A stretch of 64,000 nt of DNA, from assembly GCF_051622035.1 (NCBI RefSeq), contig NC_135365.1:11388001-11452000 (forward strand), written 5' to 3'. A model generated the notes under the pieces. That model saw only the letters and a list, made by a program, of their open reading frames with translations. It had not been told where the DNA came from and ran no database searches. The translations under genes and the position numbers were made by a program. Numbering within the stretch: the first letter of the stretch is position 1; each line of letters begins with the position of its first letter. Source of the stretch: Arctopsyche grandis. Its lineage: Eukaryota; Arthropoda; Insecta; Trichoptera; Hydropsychidae. Shown here piece after piece: positions 43,101 through 55,100 of this stretch.

Positions 43101-46100
43101 CTACGAACTAAAACTTACATACATACAAAGTCTCTTTTGAAATTATAGATTAGATAGTTATGTACATACATATATTAAGGTACAGTTTGATATCAAAAAT
43201 ATTGCATAATATGTTTATTAATTTCAAATGCGACACATGACATTTAATTCTGATGTAATTATATTCCGTGAACGATAAGGAAAAATATATTGAATAAATT
43301 TGAAGCCACGATAAACGATTTTGGTATTTTCTATTATCTTATTTTTTTGTGTCTCATGCATAGTTCAACGGTGTCAATAAACTTGTCAATATTTATTTGA
43401 GACAAATGCTTTTTTGTCGAGAGTCCATTTTTTAAAGACAAAGTTTGACTTTGTCCACGTCCAGAGCCAATCTTCTGATGTTGCACAAACACCCGGCTGA
43501 AGCTTCCTGGAGATCTTCATCCATCGACCCGACGGTCTCCAACAGAAATTTTACTACTCCAGCCTGAAATTGATCAATAAACACACTTATTAAGTCCTTT
43601 AGCAATTTAGACCAGAATGTTGTACAACAACAAGCAATCGAGTTAGATTTATTTTATAAACAGACACGCACGATTAGGCTAATAATAAATGTGCATTTGA
43701 AACATGTTTATATTTTGTTTTAAGAAAATTAAAAGATATCATCAAGCGTTTAATTGATATTTAATAAATAAGAAGATGCGCATGCAATTATGCTAGTAAA
43801 AACATTTTAGGTTAATTTTATATTTTATAAAATTTAAATATTTTATGCAAAATTTTGTTACTTTTAAATTTATAGCAGGAAGGCCTAAAAGGTAATCCCA
43901 ATGCGCCTTCCTCCCCAGAAACATTGCATATTTGATACAAGTATTATTTGTATTCTACAAAGTAATTCTGGGTCTACCTCACGACACCGAAAGTGAAAAG
44001 GTCGAAAAAACAAATATCGGAAGGCAAAGATCGAAAATAGAAAGATCTTAAGTCGAAAGATTAAAAAAAGGGTGCATGGTAAACGGTACTATGTATATAT
44101 AATATATATGTATATCAGTGGCATGCGGTGAAATTATCTCTATTTTTGTCATACAGCCTTGTTTAATGTGCGCGCGCAGGATACGGGAGGAAAAGCCTGT
44201 TCCTCTTGTTCCTGTTGTATCCTGCTCGCGCAAATTAAGTGACGATGTACGACGGGGGGAGAGAGAGTTTTACCGCACGCCACTGATATACATATATACT
44301 AACCGTTTTTCATATGTAAGCATGGTTAACGAACATTTTCGACTTTTTCACTGTCGACTTTTTTACGGTCACCCATTAATTCTACATCAATTAACACCCA
44401 CAGAGACCTATGGTCAAATTTGTAAATTTACAGCATTTTTTCAAACAATTCAGCGAAATTCAGTAAATACATATCAATTAATATCCACAGATATATTTAT
44501 GGTCAAATTTGTAAATTTTTCAGCATTTTATACAATTCTGCGAAATTCAAGATTGCTGAAAACTCGAGATTTGCAAGAAAATAGGAAAGGTTGTCAATTT
44601 GTTGGAACCGTTTCAATGAAAATCAGATAAATTGGCAAACTCTGATAGGAAATGATCGACCTGGAGTCACAAATCCAAGGTCTGGCCAGCAGAAACCAGT
44701 GGGATTTGAACCCGTGACCACGTTGTTCAAAGCATTATATGCTAACCACTCGCCTATTCTGCTTATGTAATAAAAAAATCATTTAAATATTAATTAAGAA
44801 AAATTATCGTGATATTCTTTTTTACTTTATCTATGTACGTAGTAACAATAGATGAAGTTTTTTGATCATGCGAAAATTCTAACTCGAGATTTTGACTGAT
44901 TCGAACTCAGAATCGATTACTGATCACGTTTTTATGATCTAGAAAAAATGTGTATGTGTCCGAGTGTGTGTATTTTGGGGATTTTTTGAACACCGTTAGT
45001 CCTATCGAACTGAAACTTAGTATCGGTTACTGAAATTCTTATCGACACGACGTAAATTTTTAAGTTGACTGGAAATGGTACTTCCCCTTATAGGTGTCCT
45101 CTTTTTTTTAAGTTTTTGAATTCAATTATCACCCAAACTACTAATTTTAATGAAGAGTCCATGAAAAGTTTTATAGAAATTTTCCTTATTTTGAAGTAGG
45201 TGCATACCAATTCTGACCAAAATTACAAAATCTCCTAAAATAACCTTAATTCCAAGAAAAATCATAGCATTGAATGCATCTCAACTGCAGTGCAAACACC
45301 ATGGAAAGGAAAAGTTTCGCAACAGCTGACTCGTCAGCGGTTTCTCAACTTTTATCGGTCAAGGTAGGTGAAGTACACAGCAGTGTACCTACAACTTGTA
45401 CGAACGAATCACTTTTCAACGACCTTGCTTCGGTTGTACTCCAGCCGTGCATAAACCTCGAAGTCCAATTAAGATCCACTCGACATTGAAAAAAAAAAAA
45501 CAATCACAAAGACCTGGTGCATGGTGATGCAGTTCATCGAGTGATACGACAGATGATACAGGGCCAGAGCCGTCGATCTGTGAACCCTGAGGTCCTTGGA
45601 AGTCATATACCCGACGAGAGGTTCGATGGCACCCAACTTTCCGAACTCCTCTCGGTTGCTGGACCATTCGCAGCAGTAAGCAATTGCCTTCGCCAAAGTA
45701 TGCCTCAATTCGTCGTCCACAGTGTTCACTGAAACCGAAAACGCAATTGTTTTTATATCATTTTACACTTTTAGAAAGTCGACCGAAACGTTTATCCGCA
45801 GCATTTAATAGATCGGAGAAAACGCGCGGAAAAAAACGGCTTTTATATACCTATAATAATATCAGACGCATGAATACCTCGGATGAAAGTGATATTTGTT
45901 GACATTTGACTAAAATTTGAATATTGGTCGATCCAACAATAATGAATATGGATTATTTTCGATCGCAATGCATAAATTTATAACGACATCTGCTCGACAT
46001 TCAATTAAAAGCATTATCCAAATATACTTTTTTACGAATACCATCCGTTCCATAGTCTTAACCACTTCATCGCCATAAGAACACCGGTGCGCGCTCCTTC

Positions 46101-49100
46101 GTATTTAAGGCTATGGCTCGAAATTAATTTTAGTTTCTTCACAGCGACATCTAAAAGTATCCTGTGATACTAATGAAATTGAAAAATATCAATATTTTTC
46201 GTTAGTTTGTATATTCAACTAGTATATTCAAGAGGATTGGCACTAAACACATGTAATAAAATAATCGAATCGGTTTCTACAAACGTGTGGCGATTAAGTG
46301 GTTAAGCAACTAAAACACCATGTATGTACTTCATTCAGAACCTGCACAAAAAAAAAAGTATTCATACTTTTATCTGGTAGGGCCAAAGGGCACCACCACA
46401 ACTTGAGAACTGTTTGTTTTGTGCATTAGAATAACTAAAATTGTATGTATCGAAACGATTACGTAGACAAATAACGAATGAAATACAAATATCGTGAATA
46501 TAGTATACCTACTATATACAATCGAGATAAACAATAAAATAACAACCAAGTAATTACCTCAGCGACATAACAAAGAAGTATCAGAGATCACGGTCGTCAT
46601 CTTATGGTACTTATTAGCACTTGGAAAAATCGCTGTTTAGAATCACCCGTCAATTATCACGTAAAGAAAGACGTTTCCATACTACAAAAGTCGCGAAAAA
46701 CTCAATGTCATATATGTAATTTATTTTTCTCTTCATTTAATGCTGAAATAAACAAATCAAGCGTATAATTTTGATGACTCACCTAAAGCGGCAAGCTTGG
46801 CCACCACACCGTGGTCTGAGATGATGGCTAGGTTTTCCCTGTCCTTGGCTATCGTAGCTATGGCCGCACAGACAGCAGCCAATACAGTGTTGTCAGGAGA
46901 TTGGAGTAGTGAGACAATCAGCTCAAGGCCACCGACGAAACTCCTCACTTGTACTCCAGAATCCTTTAAATTTTACATATGTACAACCTATTGACTATTT
47001 TGTTCAATAAGATGTTTAAATTCTGATTGTGCCAGAATCAAATCAAACATATTGTATATTGACAATTAAGTTATACATACATACATATATTAGTCAAATT
47101 ATGTACGTCGATAATTGCATACTGTATATTATGTGTGAATGGTTTATCGCAAGCCAATTATGATCGTGTTTGAAATACATTAAAAATTGTTTCATGTTTT
47201 TGCAATTATTGACGATATTACACAATTAAAATTGTTTCCTTTTTAATCACATTATAATAATAAATATATAAAAACGGATGTATGTATGTGGGTATGTGAC
47301 TAACGCGTCTACCAGTATGGAGATTTCAAAAAAACAAATTTTAGAATGCCAGGAGTATACATATGTTGTGCTTAGAAATATGTATTAGTATTTTATCAAC
47401 GGGCACAACACTAGTAAAATATAGTATTTACAATAACCCATAGATATAGAATACCATAGATACGCCATGACGCTCTAAGCCGATCACCCTGTTGGACCAT
47501 GCACACGGAAGGAAATTCAGAAATCGACATTAAGTTTAAAACTACAAACAATGAACTAAATATTAAAGTGTCAGCTTTAAAATTTGTCCTTGTGGAAGCT
47601 ACTAATGTTTAAATATTGTAATAGTTAATGATGGTTTTATTATAGTAACATACATTTGTAGTTTAATATAGTGTGTATAGCTAAATATTTTTTTCTTAAT
47701 ATGGCTTTATTAGTTTGGTTTACTGTCACGCGGAGTGTTCAATAAAATAAAGTTATAAATAAAATAAAACTTCAGTGCATGTACATATACATAAATTTAT
47801 CTGTAATGTATGTAATGGCATATCTAGGTTATTCTACATCTATGCAATAACCAAAAGTATCGATCCTCTGCACAAAACTCTTCCAAAAATCAGCACGATG
47901 ATTTTTTTTATCTGACACCCTTCATTGTAACACTACATATATAAAGAGGCAATCGACCGTATGAACCTTGGAAATACCACATCCGTAAAATATGCAAATT
48001 TATGAACGGAATCTCAATTTATTCAATTCGAATTTGATCCGAGCTGTAATAAATGATCAAAAAGAACCATCTACATGTAAGAACTGGAAAGGAACATAAC
48101 TAACTTTTGAATTTTCCACACAAGGACAAAGTGCCAAACAAGCATTGGCTTTAACTCTTGGCGAATCGTTCTTCAAAAGAGACCATATAAGACGCACACC
48201 ATCCAACCGTTCAATTTGAGACATGCTTTCTGGGTCTTTAGCACACTCCGTCAGAACTAGGGTGACGTTCTCTAGAAGGGGCTTGTGACTGCTGTTCAAA
48301 TGTTGAACTAAAAAGTTAAAAAGTAACTTATATAAAGTACATTGAAACATTATATATGTATATAGGACAAAAAACAAAAACTTAAATAAGTACATGTACA
48401 TATGTAATTTGTAATATTATATCACTTTGATTTGAAACCGTTCGTTCTTCATTATCTACTATGCTGAATGAAGGTCTATTTTACACTTTATAATTTTTAT
48501 TTTATTTTATTTATTTTACATAGATATATACCAGGAAGGCCTAACAGGTAGACCCAGAGAAATGTAATAATATTAGAAGGGCCCTTACGAATAAATAGTT
48601 GTTGTCAATATTACGCGGCACGTCTCTATAAATACGCTACAACGCACGGAATACAATCGGATCAATTCACTTATAAAACTATATCGCATGTTGTTTATTG
48701 TGTGTTTTTGAATGCATTGTGCAATTTTTACCAATGCTTGTCCATCTTGCGAGTAATATAAACAAACAGAGAAGTTTTTATCGGACATACGTCGAGCACC
48801 AAGCATCAAATACGACTGATACTAAAATTATTTAGGATTGTCTGTGGACAATCAATTAATTAATTACAAACACTGCAGCATTTTTGTTACTTAGATCACT
48901 GTATTTCTAGAGGCCGAAGAACACGAAATTAACAATTAATTAACTAATTAATACATTGAGCCACCAATAGATTTAGACTTGTACATACATTTTTACATAT
49001 TGTACATAAATCAAAATCAGATATTTGTGACGGCTGGTAGGATGATTTTTGCCAATTCGAGGAACCGTTTCAACAATGAAAATCAGATAAATCAGATAAA

Positions 49101-52100
49101 CTCTGATAAGAAACCATCGACTTGTAGTCACAAATATCCAAGTCTAACTAGCAGTATTAAAGATTAGCACGGGGTCGAACCCAGTAATCTCTCGGTGCTA
49201 AATATAAACGCAACCACCGAGCCATACTGCTGGCTTATGTGTTATTCTTATGGCCATTATGTACCATTCGATTACTTTTTTTTGTTATTTTTTCTAGAAA
49301 TAAGACTGATATTTCAATCTCTCCGTTTTGTTTTCAATTTCTTATCTGTGTTTAGTTTTTTATCTTACACACAATACCGAGAATATAATGTTCCATACTT
49401 TGCTGACTACATTGTACATTATCATTAAGCCTTCATGAAACATTTTAGCATCTAATGTCCAAATTTCGCATCCATGTGTCATACTGGCAAAATCGATGCG
49501 GTGCAAACGATCGACAAGCGCCAGACAGACTGAATCACAGATTAACGACAGTCCCGACATACCTACCCTGTATACGTTCTGTGCTCCCGATACTTTAGTT
49601 CCGAATTTTGCCTTATTAAACTCGGCAGAAAGATCCAATTAAATTTGAATAATTACCATTTTAATAATTGCATCTGTGCACATCGAAAGGTTACTCGTCA
49701 TCTGATGTGCAATCTATCATTCGTGAAGTCTAGAATTGCGTTTAGAGCAGCCATCCAGTTAATCTGTGGTTCAGTCTGTCTGGCGCTTGTCGATCGTTTG
49801 CACCAAACCCAACATTTTGGCATTTAATGTTCAAATTTCACATCCATATGTCATACTGGCAAAACTCACAGATCAAAAACTTTCTTCTTCAGACAAAGAG
49901 ACGCAATTAAATAGTTTCTTTGTCTCTTCTTCTTTACTACAATACATATACGAAGGTATAATTCTCCAGGGAAACAAAAACAGTATTTAATTACAACGAA
50001 AATTCTTACTGCTTCAAAATAATGATGATAAATATCCACATAAAATCAAGTTTTATAATTGCCCTGAATATAATAATACATATGAAGGCAATAGGCTTGC
50101 TAGTAATCAAACGTATATTAAAATTATTTAGAAATCAAAATTCCATAAAATTGAAGAAGCAATTGATAAAATAAATGATTGTGAAATCCTAAGCATAAAT
50201 AATTTTATTGCTCTTTATTCTGCAATAGATTGTCTTACTCAATATACATACAATGTATATTATGTACGTGTCTACAATACAAATTCAAACTATGCGCAAG
50301 AATTAGTCCCACTTTTAAAATTTTGAAATTCTAAGTGGAATTATACATATATTTCAATTTATTTACTAAAAACAAAATTATTATATAGAAATCATGTTTG
50401 GATATGTAACTATGTTGTGTTCAAAATACATAGCGTTAACCTAAAAGTGGTATTCCTTCTGCTACTCTGAGTTTATCTCTGTTGGGTGGGCATTTGGTGC
50501 ATTCGGCCAGAGCTCCTACCACATTGGTCAGGACCTGATCGCTGGAATACTCCAGCAAGCGAACCAGGACATCCACTGCAGCTAGTGAGTCCAAGCAACG
50601 GGCACCGGCCATTCCAGCAGAACATTTCCACAAAGCTCCGGTCAGAGCCGTGAGCAGTTCCCTTTCGCTCGGACCGTCCTCATCGGAGTTTCCACCTTCC
50701 GAAGGAAACACAGACCCGGCTCCGTTCACCAACGGCTCGAGTCCTCCAGCAGTTCGCACCCCATCTCGGGTACCTTCATCTTCAGCACACTTGTAAATCA
50801 CCAGACTGCAATACATCTAAAGATTAAACCGTTATTATTGAATTAGACACACCGAGGATCCAACACCCAGTATACTGGTCTGCACCTTCAGCTCGTTGTT
50901 GTCTCCTGAAAGGTGATGCACTATGTCTGGAATCATCCCTTCGGTTTGGATGGCCAATTGAAAGGCAGGTTCAGTGGCGCACTGTTGCAAAGTACCCATT
51001 GTCGGTATGGCAATATCGATGTGGATCGTTTTCAACAGTCTTGCAAAAAGTGGCACTGTACCATGCTTTCTCATGTAATCCCTGTTTTTACACGAAGAAG
51101 ACATAGACCATAGTGCTTTGGTGCCAGCTCTGGCTAAATCCAAAGATATGCACTCCTCCTCGTCCAGTTCGGACCGACTTGTTGTCAAACAACTGTAAAT
51201 AGTATATGATTGACAAGTTAACAAACGTTATAATTACATATAGATACTAATATGTACAAATATTATACATATATCATTTGAGTGCTGATTAAACTTGATT
51301 ATAAAATATATTCTATGTATACTCTGCCGTGGAATGATATAAATATTGCCTTTTTTTGTATTAACTTTCTATCTAAAGACCATTTTTGATTTTGCCCTAT
51401 TACTTCTTATAATAATAATTGAATTGAATACTTACCTATACTTTCCACCAATCTATTCAAGAGGGAAATAAACGAAGAAAATTATTTTTAGCATATAATA
51501 TGAATATTTGGCAGCTTTTTCTATATCGATATGTATTTTTCAACAAAATAAATTAGATAAAATCAGAAATCTTTTAGCAAAGTTAATAAATTAGCATTTA
51601 AATCTTAGCTGTTTATGTAACTTCAAGTTTCATCAATTTCGAAAATTTAAGCCTCATATAAATCAACATTTTATAAACATGACGTTTTTCTTCAAGTAAT
51701 TCTAAAGAAAAGTTGTTAGTGACAACTTTTTGCAATGAATATTTCAAAAGCAAATATTCAACTATTGCAAAAGAGTAAATTAGATGTAATCAGGAAACAA
51801 CAAGCGGCACAATTAATTAACATCTTGCCATTAACTAAAGCAATTTGAAATCAGTAAGAATCTAGAACAAATTTAATGATCTTGATCGCCCAACAAACCT
51901 AAACATATCAGCCCCAATCCACCAGATATTTTATACCCTGTTAAAATCTGAAATAACCCACCGGTCCGGTCCATTCATAATGAATATATCATACTTACAA
52001 TAATTACATAATACCTAAGAGATATATCCAATAGATCTACAAGTTTCGGTATTCCGTTATTTTTCCGAACAAATTTTCTAGCTTTCTTTATTTTCCCGAG

Positions 52101-55100
52101 ATTAGCTATAGTCTCAGCAGCCAGAATCTGCAATTCTTTGGTAGGATCTGATAAAATCACCACCAACAGAGGCACCGTGCCCAGATCGGTGACTTTTTTC
52201 CTGATGTCAGGGTTGAAGGTGATCTCCTTGAGGACTGCCAGGGCTCCTATCTTGCACTTCATATCCTTGGTCTCGAGCAAGTTGACCAACACGTCCAGAC
52301 CTCCAACATCCTGAATGGCCATTTGACTCATCTCTGTCGTCAGGTCATGGTCCTTCAGACAAGACAAGGAGACCATTGTGGCTGTCTGGTTGCCAGCTTT
52401 CATATACTTGATAAGCTTCTGGATGTTCCAATACTCTGGTGAGAAGTTGGTGGTCTTCTGCGAGTCGCCGGCCTGGTCTTCGTCCGAGGACGTGCCAGAT
52501 GCTGAAGACATGTCGCTGTCATCTGAACCCTCGGAGACCATGACAATCCTGGGGCCGTCATTGTAAGATTCTGATATGACACTCACCGCGCTGCGTTTGG
52601 TCACCGACATTTTTGATAGTCTGTAATTGAATGTTGTTTACTAATGACGACCGTTGCTAGTCAAGCGACTCATTGTGTATGCAAAAGTAATAGGACCTGA
52701 GTTGTTATTTTTATTGCTTATCGATATCATTACTGCTTACTTATTCAAATTTTGACACTTTCACTTTCTCCATATTTAGTAGGTACGGTTCATCATTAAG
52801 AATTGTAATGTTGTAAACGTGAAACTAAATATTGGCCTTGACATTTCAATTTAAAACGCATTATTTGAATGTAGTCATTTGCATATCATTGCAATTGATG
52901 AGGTTTCAATCAATTTCTTTTGTATGAAAAGATGTTTAATTTTTTATTATTACGAAATTATGTTCATAATACATCTTATATCTATTTTAATAGCTACTGA
53001 TCTACTGATCATTTTCTATTTTACAATTTAATTTAATTTGGTTAGTAATCATAGTACTATATTATTCTAATGTTAATGTATAGCATAATAGGAAAAAGAG
53101 CTCAAAAACCTATCGTTAATGGGAACTTAATACTAAAAATTATTACTGTAATGTGTTTATTTTTCTGTTTTCAGTTTCGACGCAGTGTGTCCGACGTTTG
53201 TAATAAGACAGAACACAATGATTATTTTTTGCTCAGGTGGCTTAGAGGTAATTGAACATCATATTTGATTCAATTTATTGTTTTAAATAATGTAAGTACA
53301 TTCAAAACCCGATTTTGAACATTGCAGCTCGGTCCTGGAATGCTGAAGCGGCCGAGAAAATGCTAAGAGATGTTAGTTTGATACGTTTGATATTTGTTTA
53401 CTGCACGTTTTACATTTTTACTAAACAATAGTTACAATTAATTTCAGTCAATGTCGTGGAGAGAGAAGTGGGCCATTGAAACAATGCTACCATCGTGGGA
53501 ACCACCAGAAGTCATCAAAAAGCATTTTCCTAGTGGATTGGCTGGTTTTGATAAGGACGGGTCTCCAAGTATGTAGTGTACAATTCATTTTATATTTTAA
53601 CATGTACATATATGTAATATAATATATTGTTTCGATTGGTTGTAGTTATAATAGTGCCATTTGCCGGTTTGGATTTATGGGGTTTGTTGCATTCGGTGTC
53701 CAAAAGCGATATGATCCGCATGATCATCAAAGTGCTGGAATATTATTTGAAGCTTGCATTGGAACAAAGCGAAAAGAATGGTCCTAATGCTAGGCAATTA
53801 GTATGTGTTATGGATATGGAAGGGTTTTCCATGCGACAGTATGCTTGGAGACCAGGTATGCATCAGTACAGTGATACTATATATGTATATAATACAATCT
53901 TATTTGATGGTTTCCATTTCAGCCGGTGAATTGGTGATATCTCTGCTACAAATGTACGAAGCTAACTATCCTGAAATTTTAAAGATGTGCCACATAGTCA
54001 ATAGTGAGTGCACGAGTTGTATTAAATTTACTTTAATGAACACTAATATTGATTTGTTCACGTTTTTAGCCCCTAAGGTATTTTCCCTTGCTTTCGCAAT
54101 CGTGAAGAAGTTCATCAACGAGTACACGATGAGCAAAATCAAGATTCATAAGGCCGATCCGAAAAAATGGCAACCTGTCCTCTTGGAAACCATCGATCCT
54201 GATCAATTGCCGAAACACTTTGGCGGAACACAAGTAGATCCAGACGGTGATCCTAAATGTTCATCACGGGTATGTCATTCATACTATTGTATTGTAAACA
54301 ATGAAAGATGATAATTTAAATGATGAACCAGCAAAATAGATAGATGCTTTGAATAAAGTTGTCACGGGTTAAAATCCCACTGGTTTCTGCTAGCCAGACC
54401 TAAGATTTGTGACTCCAGGTCGATCGTTTCCTATCAGAGTTTGCCAATTTATCTGATTTTCATTGAAACGGTTCCAAAAAATTGACAACCTTACCCATTT
54501 TCTCGCAAATCTTGAATTTTCAGCAATCTCGAATTGTAAAATTGCTGCAAAATTTACAAATTTCACCATAGATGTCTCTATGGATGTTAATTGATATGTA
54601 TTTACTTTGTATATTAATAGTATTTGTATAAAATTTACAATATTTCTGGCCAGGAAGGCGCATTGGGGTTACCTGTTATACCTTCCTGGTATAAATTAAA
54701 AATAAATAAATAAATTTAAATATGATACATTTTCTTACAAAAATGTATCCCATGTTGTTTATTGTGTGTTTTTGAATGCATTGTGCAATTTTTACCGATG
54801 CTTGCCCATCTTGCGAGTAATATAAACATACAGAGAAGTTTTTATCGGACATACGTCGAGCACCGAGCATCAAATACGACTGATGCTAAAATTATTTAGG
54901 ATTGTCTGTGGACAATCGTCACTTGACAACAATATGACGCCTAAAGCCTATTAATATAACATTTCTCTGCGTATGGGTGTGACAAGTAGGAATACAATTT
55001 TCTGTTTATTGTGTACATTGTAGATCAAGCCTGGTGGAAAAGTACCTAAAAACTACTACAACCAACAGATGACTGATGAGCAGAAGGCAAATTACAACAA

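Noticed and set aside
45274..45490. 71-codon plus ORF next to gudu exon 6
   Set aside because: Slightly protein-like composition but no family, no splice context, intronic.
51436..51452. 17-bp candidate microexon in gudu (good AG and GTAAGT sites)
   Set aside because: Including it breaks the frame with the favoured donor. Direct joining of 52015 to 51192 gives [20 protein letters not shown], which aligns with the family without a gap.
51990..52014. Alternative GTAAGT donor extending the first gudu exon
   Set aside because: Strong consensus, but it would add residues absent from the family and needs the 17-bp exon; possible only as a minor isoform.
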